Source: Vibrio sp. 14G-20 (GTDB lineage: Bacteria > Pseudomonadota > Gammaproteobacteria > Enterobacterales > Vibrionaceae). From it: DNA of 64,000 nucleotides. The notes below the pieces were generated by a model. That model worked only from the letters and a program-made list of their open reading frames with translations, was not told the origin of the DNA and searched no databases. The DNA lies in assembly GCF_026241515.1 (NCBI RefSeq), contig NZ_JAPHPW010000003.1, forward strand, positions 124,001-188,000, given 5' to 3'. The stretch's first letter is position 1, and each line of letters opens with the position of its first letter. Positions 1 through 10,351 of the stretch are shown here, piece by piece. The translations under genes were made by a program, and so were the position numbers.

Positions 1-7
1 TCCGGCC

Positions 8-757
8 CTATTTTTTTGTTTGTTGCTCAAGCTTTTCGAGTCGTTCTAAGATCTTCTGTTGCTGCTCGATGATCTTCTCAAGGTGTTTCTCTTTGTTTTC
101 CGCTCGTTGATTCTCATGATGAGTCGGGGAGGTGATCAAAGAAGTAATCAAGCCTGAAATCATACCAAACACACCCACACCGCAAATAATCACCAGAGAG
201 GCGATTAATTTTCCTGAGCTCGTGACTGGATAATGATCGCCATATCCCACGGTACTGATGGTCACAAATGCCCACCATAAAGCATCTTGCCCAGTGGTGA
301 TGTTGGCACCGGGATCTTTGTGTTCTAACAGTAATATTGTTCCCGCCCCGATGGTCAGGAGAATGACCAGCAGCAATATAATTGAGGCGAGGGTGGTTTC
401 TTTGCGATTACGAAAGAGCTCTCTGAAAACACGTTTACCCGAGCGAAGCACAAGAATGACACGCAGGATCTGAAAAATGCGAGCGAAACGAAGTGGCTCG
501 ATCATTGGGATGCTTGCTAAGAAATCGATCCAGTGTACTTTTAAATATTCTTTTTTGTTTTGTGATCTGAATAGATCAATTGTGAGCTGAAAAAGAAAAA
601 CACTACAGATTATAAAATCGAGGCCGATAAGGACTTGTTTCGATTCTTTATCGATCGGTACGAACAATAAGCCTGAGATCACAAATAGCGCTAAGAAAGA
701 GAGAATCAGTGACAATAAGCTCATTGGCTTGGTGGTGTCTTTGGTATTATTCAACAT
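8..757 (-). CDS. Voltage-gated-type potassium channel (ion transporter family)
   Basis: An inner-membrane cation channel of the six-transmembrane voltage-gated superfamily, 249 residues. Hydrophobic segments lie at about 15-35, 43-62, 78-86, 123-145 and 185-210. A segment with arginines at 90, 93, 99 and 105 resembles an S4 voltage sensor. The pore loop carries the potassium selectivity filter T169-V-G-Y-G-D174. The tail from about residue 216 is rich in Glu, Lys and Gln and is probably a coiled coil that helps tetramer assembly. The gene diverges from the chemotaxis receptor gene, about 100 bp away. The family is clear from the filter. Gating and physiological role cannot be read from the sequence, so no symbol is given. 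Confidence 0.88.
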   Translation of the reverse strand: MLNNTKDTTKPMSLLSLILSFLALFVISGLLFVPIDKESKQVLIGLDFIICSVFLFQLTIDLFRSQNKKEYLKVHWIDFLASIPMIEPLRFARIFQILRVILVLRSGKRVFRELFRNRKETTLASIILLLVILLTIGAGTILLLEHKDPGANITTGQDALWWAFVTISTVGYGDHYPVTSSGKLIASLVIICGVGVFGMISGLITSLITSPTHHENQRAENKEKHLEKIIEQQQKILERLEKLEQQTKK

Positions 758-854
758 TCATACGAGGCTCAAAATAAATCGCGAACTTTGACTGACATAG
801 CCACCTCGCGGATATAGAAGCCATCAATATATAAGAATTAATGGAGAACTGACA

Positions 855-2111
855 ATGACTAAACTGTCATTCAAGCCGTGGGAAAGGGTAATCTCTGACG
901 TTCGTCTCGTTCCAAAAATGGTCATGTTGATGATATTCAGCACTATCTTGATCATTTCGAAGCAGCTATGGGACGCAAGTACGTTTTACGATTCATTGCT
1001 TGCTGTAACCAACAATGCGCAAGTCGCACAACAGCATTACGAGACTTACCTAGTTCAAGTGGCTTGGCAAACAGCCTTGATGATCATTGTGTTTGTGGTT
1101 CTTCTGTTAGCAGCGGCTCGCGTTATGTTGCGCCAGACTCAATACCTTAATGACGCCATTAAAACCATGGCCGACAAGAACTTATCAGTGCCGATTCAAA
1201 TGGACTGTAAAGATGAATACGGTGATGTGGCACGCGAACTTGAAAAAACTCGCGTCCAACTGAACGATATGATCAAAACTCAGGTGGCCTCTTCTGATGA
1301 GCTGTTTGCTCTGACGGAAGTGATGACTATCAGCATGTCTGAAACCAAAGAGTCGGCTCAAGAAGAATTCAACGAGATCGATCAGTTAGCGACAGCGATG
1401 AGCGAAATGACTTCTACCGTACAAACTGTAGCTGAGCATGCACAAAGTGCTTCTTCATTGACTGAGCAGGCATCAGGCCAAGCGTTGACGGGGCAGAAGT
1501 TCGTTCAGGGTTCTGTCTCTAAGATGAGTGAACTGTCTTCCGACATCGCAGCCTCTGCTGCAGCGGTAAACCAAGTAGAAGAGCGCGTTGACTCAATTGG
1601 CAGTGTGGTTGGTACTATCCAAGGCATTTCAGAACAAACCAACTTACTGGCACTAAACGCAGCGATTGAAGCGGCGCGTGCTGGTGAAGCGGGTCGTGGT
1701 TTTGCGGTTGTTGCCGATGAGGTTCGTAACCTTGCGCAGCGTACTCAACAAGCGACGGTAGAGATTCAAGACATGATCAGTCACCTACAAAGCAGTGCTA
1801 ACTCTGCGGTAGAGCTGATGGAGAAAAGTGTTGTTGAAGCGGCGGAAGGTGTGGACCTTGTGACCAATGCCGGTACAGAGCTTGATGGTATCGTAAGCCA
1901 AGTAAACCAAATTAATGATATGAACTTCCAGATCGCGACCGCTGCAGGCCAACAGAGCAGTGTTGCTGAAGAGATGAGTGTTAACCTAACCAATGTTCGC
2001 GAGCTTGTTGAAGCTTCTGTGGTTGTTGTTAGTGAGCTGCTAGAGACCTCTCAGCTTATGGAAAGCAACGCGCAAGAACTCGACGGTAAGATTAAGCAGT
2101 TTAAGGTTTAG
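855..2111 (+). CDS. Methyl-accepting chemotaxis protein
   Basis: A transmembrane chemoreceptor of 418 residues that signals to the CheA/CheW array. One membrane segment lies at about 22-40 and a second at about 68-90. The periplasmic part between them is under 30 residues, too small for a normal ligand-binding domain, so the protein probably senses through the membrane or a partner. A HAMP-like linker follows (about 88-140). The cytoplasmic hairpin tip, the conserved receptor signalling core, is at about 256-297. The protein ends KIKQFKV and lacks the C-terminal pentapeptide that tethers CheR. It is a single gene with its own terminator at 2197-2229. The ligand is unknown. Confidence 0.92.
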   Translation: MTKLSFKPWERVISDVRLVPKMVMLMIFSTILIISKQLWDASTFYDSLLAVTNNAQVAQQHYETYLVQVAWQTALMIIVFVVLLLAAARVMLRQTQYLNDAIKTMADKNLSVPIQMDCKDEYGDVARELEKTRVQLNDMIKTQVASSDELFALTEVMTISMSETKESAQEEFNEIDQLATAMSEMTSTVQTVAEHAQSASSLTEQASGQALTGQKFVQGSVSKMSELSSDIAASAAAVNQVEERVDSIGSVVGTIQGISEQTNLLALNAAIEAARAGEAGRGFAVVADEVRNLAQRTQQATVEIQDMISHLQSSANSAVELMEKSVVEAAEGVDLVTNAGTELDGIVSQVNQINDMNFQIATAAGQQSSVAEEMSVNLTNVRELVEASVVVVSELLETSQLMESNAQELDGKIKQFKV

Positions 2112-2196
2112 TCCTTAGCACCTAATCTTCATCCGTAAAGGCTTATTCCCAGACACTTTTTCTCGGTTGTAAGCTCAACCAGATAAGTTAATCGAT

Positions 2197-2229
2197 AAAA
2201 CGCCCACATTGCTAATGTGGGCGTTTTTT
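2197..2229 (+). terminator. Intrinsic terminator after the chemoreceptor gene
   Basis: A perfect 14-bp stem (2197-2210 with 2214-2227) around a 3-nt loop, ending in a T run. It separates the receptor gene from glnE. Confidence 0.92.
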
Positions 2230-2335
2230 ATTGGCGTAACTTTGGTATAACTTATCTTTAGTTATGAAAACTCGTTATTGAAGAACTGAATCGATAAACC
2301 GATTGTTCAGCGCGCAGCTTACACAAGGAAGAAAC

Positions 2336-5185
2336 ATGCCATTGCCTTCTCAACTCATCACTCACTCTCAGTCTGCTTTTGAGCAATTGTTAGAGCATCA
2401 AAGTGAAGCCATCAATACTTGGTCTGAGCCACTGACTGAAGATCTTAAACGTGTACTCGGTTTAAGCTGTTTTATTGGTGATTGCCTGCAGCGTGATGCG
2501 GTTTTATGTGGTGACTTACCTGATATGTTGGCATTCGAAGAACGTGCTGAAGGGTACCGAGAGCGACTGGCTGAATTACTTTCTGGTTACGCTGATGAAA
2601 TGAGCGGCCAGCGCGTGCTGCGTCAATTCCGCAATCGTGAAATGACCTATATTGCTTGGCGTGATTTCATGAGTTCGTGGGAGCTAGAGCAGAGCCTAAA
2701 CCATCTATCGATGTTGGCTGAGGCGATGATCTTCGAGACCTATCAATGGCAGTATGATATTTGTTGTAAAGAGTGGGGCACACCTTGTAATGAGCAAGGT
2801 GAAGCACAGCCGATGCTGATCATTGGTATGGGCAAGCTAGGGGGCGGTGAGCTCAATTTCTCTTCTGATATCGACCTGATTTTTACCTATCCTGAAAATG
2901 GAGAAACCCAAGGTGCAAGACGCAGCATTGCTAATGCGCAGTTCTTTACCCGTCTAGGGCAACGTATTATCAAGGCGCTTGATCAGCAAACTTTCGATGG
3001 ATTCTGTTATCGAGTCGACATGCGTCTGCGCCCGTTTGGTGAGAGCGGTCCACTTGTGATGAGCTATGCCGCACTTGAAGACTATTACCAAGAGCAGGGT
3101 CGAGATTGGGAACGCTACGCCATGGTAAAAGCGCGTGTGATGGGCAGCGAGATGTACCCGGAGTATCAAGAGCTTCGCCAAATGCTACGCCCGTTTGTGT
3201 TCCGCCGTTATATTGATTTTAGTGCGATTCAATCTCTGCGCCGAATGAAGTCTATGATCAGCAGCGAAGTACGTCGTCGCGGTTTATCAAACAACATTAA
3301 GCTGGGCTCTGGTGGTATTCGCGAAGTGGAATTTATCGCACAAGTATTCCAATTGATTCGTGGTGGCCGTGAACCGAGTCTTCGTGGGCGAGGATTACTG
3401 GAAACCTTAAGCGCTATTGAATCATTGCATCTACTAGAGGCTGAAGAGGTAGGGCACTTACGTGAGGCTTATCTGTTTCTACGCCGCCTTGAGAATCTGT
3501 TACAAGCAATGGCTGATAAGCAGACTCAAACCTTGCCTGACGGTGAGTTTGAACAGTTGCAGCTTGCCGTTGCCATGCAATTTTCCGATTGGGATAGCTT
3601 GATTGTGGCAACTCGTGCTCATATGGCGAATGTACATACCGTGTTCGAAGACCTAATTGGCGTTGATGAAGATGACGCGAATCCGATCGCGAGTCACTTT
3701 AGTGAACTGTGGGATATGGCCCATAAGCCGGACGTGATTGAACATGTACTGGAGCATGATATTGCGGTTGCTAGCCCACCAGAAGCGGCGAAAACGATTA
3801 TTCAGTTTAAAGCTGATCTAGCGAAGAAAACCCTTGGTCCGCGAGGGCGTGAAGTACTCAATCGACTAATGCCAAAAGTCTTTCAAGCACTGTATACCGC
3901 TAAGGATGCAGAGTTTGGTTTGTCGAGAGTGCTTCATCTGTTGCATAAAATCGTTACGCGTACCACTTACCTCGAACTACTGGATGAGCACCCTGCCGCG
4001 TTGACTCAGTTGGTTCGCTTATGTACCGCTAGTCCGATGATTTCGGAGCAGTTGGGTCGTTACCCCATTCTGTTAGATGAACTTATCGACCCTCAACAAC
4101 TCTACAATCCAGTGCCTTTAGAGTCTTACAAGACCGAGCTGCGTGATTACCTAGCTCGTATCCCTGAAGATGATATGGAGCAACAGATGGAAGGCCTGCG
4201 CCAGTTTAAGCAGACCTGTATCTTAAGAATTGCCGCCGCGGATATTGCGGGGGCTCTACCTGTCATGAAGGTGAGTGATCACTTGACCTACTTAGCCGAA
4301 GCGATTGTTGAGGCGGGGGTCAATCAAGCTTGGTTGCAAGTATCGGCCAAGTTTGGTGAACCGACCCATGTCAAAGATCGCGAAGGTCGCGGTTTTGCTG
4401 TTGTTGGTTATGGCAAAGTCGGCGGTTGGGAGCTTGGCTATAACTCCGATCTTGATATCGTGTTCATGCACGACTGCCCGGTACACATCTATACTGACGG
4501 TAAGAAAGAGATCGATGGACGCCAATTCTACTTAAGACTGGCGCAGCGTATAATTCATATTTTCTCGACCAGAACGGCTTCTGGCATTCTGTACGAAGTC
4601 GACACTCGCCTACGCCCTTCTGGTGCATCTGGCCTGTTGGTGAGTCCAACCGATGCCTTTGACGAGTATCAGCACAATGACGCGTGGACTTGGGAACACC
4701 AAGCTCTAACTCGCGCTCGCATGATTTACGGTGATGACTTATTGGCTTCGGCATTTGACAAAACTCGCCATGATGTTCTGTGTTTGGCGCGTGATGAGGC
4801 AACACTCAAAAAGTCTGTTGTGGATATGCGTGAAAAAATGCGCGGTCATTTAGGCGGTAAAAAAGCCGATCGATTCATGCTCAAGCAAGATGAGGGTGGA
4901 ATTACCGATATTGAGTTTTTAGCGCAATATTTAGTACTTCGATATAGCAATGAGAAGCCAAAGCTTACTCGTTGGTGTGACAATGTACGAATCTTTGAAA
5001 GCTTGTTGTCACAAGGGATTATGAATGAGCAGCAAGGCATGGCATTAACCCATGCTTATACAACATTAAGAGATGAAATCCACCACCGTAATCTACTTAA
5101 TCTTGATGCGGATGTGGCGATTGAAAAGTTTGAAATGGAAAGAGAACATGTTGTTCAAGCATGGAAGCAGTGGATGGAAGTATAA
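2336..5185 (+). CDS. glnE: Bifunctional glutamine synthetase adenylyltransferase/adenylyl-removing enzyme
   Basis: Adds and removes AMP on glutamine synthetase, switching nitrogen assimilation off and on under control of PII (GlnB). The protein has 949 residues, normal for the family. Two nucleotidyltransferase domains are visible. The N-terminal adenylyl-removase has the [10 protein letters not shown] stretch with a DID metal motif near residues 163-180. The C-terminal adenylyltransferase has [10 protein letters not shown] with DLD near 691-706. I chose the ATG at 2336 because AAGGAAG (2325-2331) lies at ideal spacing; an in-frame ATG at 2303 would add 11 residues without a ribosome-binding site. 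hldE follows 121 bp downstream, the order also seen in other Vibrio. Confidence 0.97.
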   Translation: MPLPSQLITHSQSAFEQLLEHQSEAINTWSEPLTEDLKRVLGLSCFIGDCLQRDAVLCGDLPDMLAFEERAEGYRERLAELLSGYADEMSGQRVLRQFRNREMTYIAWRDFMSSWELEQSLNHLSMLAEAMIFETYQWQYDICCKEWGTPCNEQGEAQPMLIIGMGKLGGGELNFSSDIDLIFTYPENGETQGARRSIANAQFFTRLGQRIIKALDQQTFDGFCYRVDMRLRPFGESGPLVMSYAALEDYYQEQGRDWERYAMVKARVMGSEMYPEYQELRQMLRPFVFRRYIDFSAIQSLRRMKSMISSEVRRRGLSNNIKLGSGGIREVEFIAQVFQLIRGGREPSLRGRGLLETLSAIESLHLLEAEEVGHLREAYLFLRRLENLLQAMADKQTQTLPDGEFEQLQLAVAMQFSDWDSLIVATRAHMANVHTVFEDLIGVDEDDANPIASHFSELWDMAHKPDVIEHVLEHDIAVASPPEAAKTIIQFKADLAKKTLGPRGREVLNRLMPKVFQALYTAKDAEFGLSRVLHLLHKIVTRTTYLELLDEHPAALTQLVRLCTASPMISEQLGRYPILLDELIDPQQLYNPVPLESYKTELRDYLARIPEDDMEQQMEGLRQFKQTCILRIAAADIAGALPVMKVSDHLTYLAEAIVEAGVNQAWLQVSAKFGEPTHVKDREGRGFAVVGYGKVGGWELGYNSDLDIVFMHDCPVHIYTDGKKEIDGRQFYLRLAQRIIHIFSTRTASGILYEVDTRLRPSGASGLLVSPTDAFDEYQHNDAWTWEHQALTRARMIYGDDLLASAFDKTRHDVLCLARDEATLKKSVVDMREKMRGHLGGKKADRFMLKQDEGGITDIEFLAQYLVLRYSNEKPKLTRWCDNVRIFESLLSQGIMNEQQGMALTHAYTTLRDEIHHRNLLNLDADVAIEKFEMEREHVVQAWKQWMEV

Positions 5186-5306
5186 ACCAGTCACACAGTG
5201 GTGACGGATGTATCTATCTTGATAGGCTTTTACTCATTTATCTATAGTTTAGCCTCTGTAATCAGTGTGCTAGACTCTAGCCAGATTCGATTTTTGGAGA
5301 TCCATA

Positions 5307-6737
5307 ATGAAACCAATTCTACCTGACTACAGCCAATCAGGCGTTCTTGTTGTCGGTGACGTAATGCTTGACCGTTACTGGTATGGCCCAACTGGCCGTA
5401 TTTCACCAGAAGCACCTGTGCCCGTTGTAAAAGTAGAAAATAACGAAGAGCGTCCTGGTGGTGCAGCCAACGTAGCAATGAATATTGCTTCTCTTGGTGG
5501 CCATGCTCATATCGTTGGTTTGACCGGTAAAGATGAGCCTGCTGAGGTGTTAAAAAATACCTTAGGCGCACTAAAGGTTAAATGTGATTTCGTTGAGTTA
5601 GAAGATTACCCAACCATTACTAAACTGCGAGTGATGAGCCGTGGTCAGCAGCTAATTCGCCTTGATTTTGAAGATAAATTTGAGAATACGGATCCTGAGC
5701 TTGTTTTGTCTCGTATGGAACAAGCGCTTCCAAGTGTGCGCTCGGTAATTCTATCTGATTATGCCAAAGGTGCTCTTGAGCACGTGCAGAGTTTTATCCA
5801 AAAAGCACGTGCAGCGAACGTACCAGTATTCATCGACCCGAAAGGCGCAGACTTTGAACGCTACCGTGGTGCAACCTTGCTTACGCCAAACATGGCTGAG
5901 TTCGAGTTGGTTGCTGGCAAAGTAAAATCTGAAGAAGAAATGATCGAAAAAGGACTCGCACTGATCGAAGAGTTTGATTTCGAAGCTTTGTTGGTAACTC
6001 GTAGTGAACATGGTATGACACTACTTCGCAAAGGTTTGGAACCATTCCATTTGCCGACTCAAGCGAAAGAAGTGTATGACGTGACGGGTGCTGGCGATAC
6101 GGTTATCTCAGTACTGGCGGCTTCTGTTGCTGCTGGTAAGCCACTGGATGAAGCGTGTGCATTAGCGAATGCGGCTGCTGGTGTGGTAGTGGGTAAGCTT
6201 GGTACATCTACACTGTCTACTATTGAGTTAGCGGAAGCGATTCACGGTAGCCAAGATACAGACTACGGCGTGATCTCTGAAGCGGCATTGGTTGAAGCGG
6301 TGAAGCGTGCTCGTGCGAAAGGCGAGAAAGTGGTTATGACCAATGGCTGCTTTGATATTCTTCATGCTGGTCATGTTTCTTACATGAATCACGCGGCTGA
6401 GTTGGGCGATCGTTTGATCGTTGCGGTTAATACTGACGAGTCAGTGAAGCGCTTGAAGGGGCCTGGTCGTCCTGTGAACCCAACTGATCGTCGTATGGCA
6501 GTATTGGCTGGCTTAGGGGCGGTTGATTGGGTTGTTCCTTTCTCTGAAGATACTCCCCAACGTTTAATCTCTGAGGTATTGCCAAGTATTTTGGTGAAAG
6601 GTGGTGATTACAAACCTGAAGAGATTGCTGGCGGTGAGGAAGTGATTGCTGCTGGTGGTGAAGTGAAAGTACTTAACTTTGAAGATGGTTGCTCTACCAC
6701 TGAAATTATTAAAGCGATTAAAGGTGGCCGAGGCTAA
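5307..6737 (+). CDS. hldE: Bifunctional heptose-7-phosphate kinase / heptose-1-phosphate adenylyltransferase
   Basis: Cytoplasmic enzyme that phosphorylates D-glycero-beta-D-manno-heptose 7-phosphate and then adenylylates the 1-phosphate, giving the ADP-heptose precursor of the LPS inner core. At 476 residues it is the full-length fusion form. The N-terminal half is a ribokinase-type kinase with the DVTGAGDT anion-hole motif near residue 260. The C-terminal half is a cytidylyltransferase-like domain with the HAGH nucleotide-binding motif at about 353-356. A GGAG ribosome-binding site precedes the ATG. The gene is convergent with tolC, and the two share the bidirectional terminator at 6774-6804. 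Confidence 0.97.
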   Translation: MKPILPDYSQSGVLVVGDVMLDRYWYGPTGRISPEAPVPVVKVENNEERPGGAANVAMNIASLGGHAHIVGLTGKDEPAEVLKNTLGALKVKCDFVELEDYPTITKLRVMSRGQQLIRLDFEDKFENTDPELVLSRMEQALPSVRSVILSDYAKGALEHVQSFIQKARAANVPVFIDPKGADFERYRGATLLTPNMAEFELVAGKVKSEEEMIEKGLALIEEFDFEALLVTRSEHGMTLLRKGLEPFHLPTQAKEVYDVTGAGDTVISVLAASVAAGKPLDEACALANAAAGVVVGKLGTSTLSTIELAEAIHGSQDTDYGVISEAALVEAVKRARAKGEKVVMTNGCFDILHAGHVSYMNHAAELGDRLIVAVNTDESVKRLKGPGRPVNPTDRRMAVLAGLGAVDWVVPFSEDTPQRLISEVLPSILVKGGDYKPEEIAGGEEVIAAGGEVKVLNFEDGCSTTEIIKAIKGGRG

Positions 6738-6773
6738 ATTTTAGCTGTCTGTTACCGAGATTCGATAGATAAT

Positions 6774-6804
6774 AAAAATGCCGCTCAAAATGAGCGGCAT
6801 TTTT
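6774..6804. terminator. Bidirectional terminator between hldE and tolC
   Basis: A GC-rich stem (ATGCCGCTC with GAGCGGCAT) flanked by A5 on the left and T5 on the right, so it can stop transcripts from both converging genes. Confidence 0.92.
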
Positions 6805-6830
6805 GTAACGGTAACTTGAGTGATTAAGAG

Positions 6831-8150
6831 TTACTTACTTGCTACTTTTAGACCTGCGTTTACATCAACAATGTCTTGTTCGCTTAGCGTGCCAACTGCT
6901 TGACGAAGCTGAAGTACACTTAGGATGTAGTTGTAACGAGCATCTGAAAGGTTTTTGTTCGCATCGTATAGACGACGAGTCGAATCAAGTACGTCAACAA
7001 TAGTACGAGTACCAACATCAAAACCTGCTTCTGTTGCTTCTAGAGCAGACTGAGCAGACACTACAGATTGTTCGTAAGCGCGTAGAGCACCAATCGAAGC
7101 ACTGATGTTGTTGTTGAATGCACGTACGTCTTTCACAACACTACGGTAAGTCGCTTCTAAATCTTCACTTGCTGCAACGTAGTTGTATTCAGCCTGTTTA
7201 GTCAAAGAAGTTGTGTTACCACCCGTATATAGAGGCACAACTAAGTTCAAACCGATGTTTAGGTTGTCAGAGTCGTAATCATTTGTGCTGTTAGAGCTGT
7301 CGGTCTGTTCTGCAAGACCGTAGCTACCATCTAAAGTTAAGCTTGGTAGGTGACCAGAGCTAGCTAGAGAGATGTTATCTTTTGCTACGTCTTGAGAGAT
7401 ACGTGCAGCAAGTAAGCTAAGGTTCTTTTGTTCTGCTTGTTCAACAAGTGCAACAGCAGACTCAGAAGATTTGCTTGCTGAGAAACGATCAGTATCTAGG
7501 ATGCTTAGGTTAGAGTGTTCCTGACCTGTAATCTCACGTAGACCTTCGTAGCTATTCGTTAGGTCGTTCTCTGCAAGAACTTCATCAGCCAAAACGCCAT
7601 CGTACTGAGCTTGTGCATCGTGTACATCGGTGATCGCTGAAAGACCAACTTCAAAACGCTGTTTAGTTTGCTCTAGTTGACGAGCAACCGCTGCTTTTTC
7701 TGCACGAACAAACTCTAGGTTATCTTGAGCGCGAAGTACGTCAAAGTAAGCTGTTGCTGTACGCAGAATCAAAGCTTGTTGCTCTGCCGCGTAAGCTGAA
7801 TCAGATTGACGAGCAGTCTTCTCTGCCGTGTCTAGAGTGATCCAAGAAGAGCGTTGGTAAAGCTCTTGACTAAAACCAATGCCAACACCCCATTGGTTGT
7901 TGTCATTACTTGCGTCTTTATAGTCACCACGATTAATGTCGTAGTTCGCAGTCAAATTGATTTGCGGTAACAAAGAGCTACGGCTTGACGTTACTGCTTC
8001 AAAAGCGGCATCGCGCTGCGCTGCTGAACGAAGAAGTTGTGGATCGTTCTGTTTTGCTTGGTCGTAAACTTCAGCTAGCGTATCAGCAAAAGCTGATGAA
8101 CTCAGGCTGCCAATTGCTGCACTGATAAATAGTGGAAGCAGTTTTTTCAT
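6831..8150 (-). CDS. tolC: Outer-membrane efflux channel TolC
   Basis: The outer-membrane/periplasmic tunnel shared by RND efflux pumps and type I secretion systems. It has 439 residues with an N-terminal signal peptide (cleavage after SSSAFA, about residue 22). The mature part has the duplicated outer-membrane-factor repeat: long alpha-helical stretches rich in Ala, Gln and Glu, alternating with short beta segments such as those near VGIGFSQ and IGLNLVVPLYTGG. The C-terminus lacks the long extension of enterobacterial TolC. The 227-bp gap to nudF carries an extended dyad (8225-8260) that may control tolC, nudF or both. In V. cholerae tolC responds to efflux regulators; the regulator here is unknown. 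Confidence 0.96.
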   Translation of the reverse strand: MKKLLPLFISAAIGSLSSSAFADTLAEVYDQAKQNDPQLLRSAAQRDAAFEAVTSSRSSLLPQINLTANYDINRGDYKDASNDNNQWGVGIGFSQELYQRSSWITLDTAEKTARQSDSAYAAEQQALILRTATAYFDVLRAQDNLEFVRAEKAAVARQLEQTKQRFEVGLSAITDVHDAQAQYDGVLADEVLAENDLTNSYEGLREITGQEHSNLSILDTDRFSASKSSESAVALVEQAEQKNLSLLAARISQDVAKDNISLASSGHLPSLTLDGSYGLAEQTDSSNSTNDYDSDNLNIGLNLVVPLYTGGNTTSLTKQAEYNYVAASEDLEATYRSVVKDVRAFNNNISASIGALRAYEQSVVSAQSALEATEAGFDVGTRTIVDVLDSTRRLYDANKNLSDARYNYILSVLQLRQAVGTLSEQDIVDVNAGLKVASK

Positions 8151-8224
8151 TTTCCTATTCCTGCCTTTTATGGAATTTTCTTTAAAAGAGTTTAACCCAG
8201 TTTGGTGGTAATTTACTCGAAACT

Positions 8225-8260
8225 TTGCACTTTTTTACAGTTAACTGTCCACTTGTGCAA
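8225..8260. promoter_or_regulatory. Extended dyad in the tolC-nudF divergent region (putative regulator site)
   Basis: A 12-bp perfect palindrome ACAGTTAACTGT (8237-8248) sits exactly at the centre of an outer inverted repeat TTGCAC (8225-8230) / GTGCAA (8255-8260). It lies 75-110 bp upstream of the tolC start and about 120-150 bp upstream of nudF. The shared symmetry axis suggests a protein-binding site. The binding protein is not identified. Confidence 0.5.
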
Positions 8261-8377
8261 TATTTGTTTTTTAAAACTTAACTTTAATTATAAATTTTAT
8301 ATAAAAAGTTGAACCTTATCCTTGGTAGTTAACTCGGACAATGAGTAAACTATAAAGATCACTTAGTGAGGTACCAA

Positions 8378-9007
8378 ATGCAACAGTATGACAATCAACG
8401 ACATGAGTTTACTCCGCAAGATGTGGAAATAGTCTCAAAAGAGACGCTGTTTCGTGGTTTTTTCAAAATGGTTAAGTACACATTTAAACATAGATTGTTT
8501 GAGGGCGGCTGGAGCCAACCAATACAGCGTGAGATGTTTGAGCGTGGACATGCTGCCGCTTTGCTACCCTATGATCCTGTGCGTGACGAAGTTGTGATCG
8601 TCGAACAGATCCGTGTCGGTGCTCTAGAGCATGAGAACCCATGGCAATATGAAATTGTTGCTGGGATCATTGATACCGATGAATCACCACAAGATGTCGC
8701 TCGTCGTGAGGCGATGGAAGAAGCTGGGGTCGAAGTCGGATCTGTATTGCCTATTACTTCGTATTACCCTTCATCTGGTGGTTGCTCAGAAAAGCTCGGC
8801 GTCTTTGTTGGCTGTGTTGATGCAACGACCGCTAAAGGGGTACACGGATTGGACTACGAAGGCGAAGACATTCGTGTACAAGTGATGAGTCGCGAAGCCG
8901 CTTATCAGTTGGTAAAAGAGGGTGTGTTTGAAAATGGTGCCACGATCATTGCGCTACAGTGGCTACAATTGAACTACCAAGAATTACAGTCAGAGTGGAT
9001 AGATTAA
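8378..9007 (+). CDS. nudF: ADP-ribose pyrophosphatase (Nudix hydrolase)
   Basis: Hydrolyses ADP-ribose to AMP and ribose 5-phosphate, clearing a reactive NAD breakdown product. With the ATG at 8378 the protein has 209 residues, the same length as E. coli NudF. That ATG has GTGAGG at good spacing; the in-frame GTG at 8366 would use the ribosome-binding site itself as codons, so I reject it. The Nudix box runs from about G96 to residue 118 and keeps the REAMEEAG core. The gene opens a run of closely spaced genes (nudF, DUF1249, cpdA, yqiA, parE, parC), an order also found in E. coli around tolC. Confidence 0.95.
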   Translation: MQQYDNQRHEFTPQDVEIVSKETLFRGFFKMVKYTFKHRLFEGGWSQPIQREMFERGHAAALLPYDPVRDEVVIVEQIRVGALEHENPWQYEIVAGIIDTDESPQDVARREAMEEAGVEVGSVLPITSYYPSSGGCSEKLGVFVGCVDATTAKGVHGLDYEGEDIRVQVMSREAAYQLVKEGVFENGATIIALQWLQLNYQELQSEWID

Positions 9008-9011
9008 CGTC

Positions 9012-9452
9012 ATGCCAAATATCGCGGTCAAAAAACCGTATCATGTTGATCTTGCTGAATTGATGCGAGTTTACGAGACTAACTATGCCAAACTGAATGC
9101 TTTGTTACCGGTTGGGCACGAGGTTGGTGATGTTCGCTGTTACCAAGCCGTTAATATGGTGTATCAATTGACAGTGAATGAGGTCACAAAATACACCACA
9201 TTAATAGATATATGTCAGAGTGATGCGATGCCAGTGTTTCCTTTGCCAAAAATGTCTGTCAGGCTATATCACGACGCTCGAGTTGCAGAAGTGTGCGCTA
9301 GCGGGGATTTTTCGCGAGTCAAAGCGAAATATGACTATCCCAACACTAAGCTTCTGCAAAAGGACGAGAAATTTCAATTGAATAAATTTCTTGGGGAATG
9401 GTTAACGTTTTGTTTAAAAACGGGTATCAGTCGAACTCCGATTGCCTTTTAA
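9012..9452 (+). CDS. DUF1249 family protein (YqiB-like)
   Basis: A small soluble protein of 146 residues matching the conserved DUF1249 (YqiB) family by sequence character and by its fixed place between nudF and cpdA. No signal peptide, membrane segment or catalytic motif is visible. The middle contains a pattern typical of the family (V-Y-Q-L-T-V-N-E followed by a pair of threonines) and a proline-rich MPVFPLPKMSVRLYHDA segment. The start codon lies 4 bp after the nudF stop, so the two are probably translated together. The function of the family is unknown. Confidence 0.85.
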   Translation: MPNIAVKKPYHVDLAELMRVYETNYAKLNALLPVGHEVGDVRCYQAVNMVYQLTVNEVTKYTTLIDICQSDAMPVFPLPKMSVRLYHDARVAEVCASGDFSRVKAKYDYPNTKLLQKDEKFQLNKFLGEWLTFCLKTGISRTPIAF

Positions 9453-9511
9453 TTGAACCTATTTATCAACACTTTTAAAGTCTAAACAGTAACGTATCTG
9501 GATTTGTTATT

Positions 9512-10336
9512 TTGGAATTATCACACACTTCAAAATTTGATGAGAGCACTATTAAGCTTGTGCAGCTAACGGACACGCATTTATTTGCGCCGAGCAATGG
9601 CAGCTTATTAAGCATCAACACTCAAGATAGCTTTCGTGCTGTAGTCGATGGCATAGTTAGTCAGGGCTTTGACTATCAAGCGATTTTAGCAACGGGTGAT
9701 ATCTCTCAAGATCACAGTCCTGAGTCGTACCATAAATTTGAGTCAGGGATTCAACCTTTGGAAAAGCCATGCTATTGGCTGCCAGGGAACCATGACTTTA
9801 AGCCTAATATGGGCAGTGTTTTACCATCACCACAAATACAGTGTGTTGAGCATGTCTTGCTAGGCGATAACTGGCAGATGGTGATGCTAGACTCGCAGGT
9901 GGTTGGTGTGCCTCATGGTCGCCTTAGCGATCAACAGCTTGATCTGTTAGAACAAAAGCTGACGGAGTTCCCTGAACGTAATACCTTGGTTCTATTGCAC
10001 CACCATCCATTGTTGGTTGGCAGCGCATGGTTGGATCAACATAACCTAAAAGACGCCGATCAATTTTGGGATGTGGTTCAACAGCACACCAATGTTAAAG
10101 CCGTACTGTGTGGTCACGTTCATCAAGACATGAACCGAGATCATCATGGTGTACAAGTCATGGCAACACCGTCGACTTGTGTGCAATTCAAACCTAACTC
10201 AGATGACTTTGCGGTTGATACTTTGTCTCCGGGCTGGAGAGAGATTGAATTACATCAAGACGGTACCGTTAGCACGCAAGTTCGTCGTCTGCCTCATGGG
10301 CAGTTCTTGCCTGATTTTAAGGCTGCTGGTTACTAA
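9512..10336 (+). CDS. cpdA: 3',5'-cyclic-AMP phosphodiesterase
   Basis: Hydrolyses cAMP to AMP and so tempers CRP signalling. The protein has 274 residues of the calcineurin-like metallophosphoesterase fold. The metal-binding motifs appear in order: DTH (21-23), GD (62-63), GNHD (92-95), HHHP (163-166) and GHVH (201-204). The start is a TTG at 9512; no ATG precedes the DTH motif in frame, and the first residues align with the family. The 59-bp gap to the DUF1249 gene is AT-rich and has no clear terminator, so read-through from nudF is likely. yqiA follows 15 bp after the stop. Confidence 0.93.
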   Translation: MELSHTSKFDESTIKLVQLTDTHLFAPSNGSLLSINTQDSFRAVVDGIVSQGFDYQAILATGDISQDHSPESYHKFESGIQPLEKPCYWLPGNHDFKPNMGSVLPSPQIQCVEHVLLGDNWQMVMLDSQVVGVPHGRLSDQQLDLLEQKLTEFPERNTLVLLHHHPLLVGSAWLDQHNLKDADQFWDVVQQHTNVKAVLCGHVHQDMNRDHHGVQVMATPSTCVQFKPNSDDFAVDTLSPGWREIELHQDGTVSTQVRRLPHGQFLPDFKAAGY

Positions 10337-10351
10337 TGAAGGTGGTTATTG

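Noticed and set aside
4464..4805. 113-codon frame antisense to glnE
   Set aside because: It is opposite a well-conserved catalytic domain, has no ribosome-binding site and no family resemblance.
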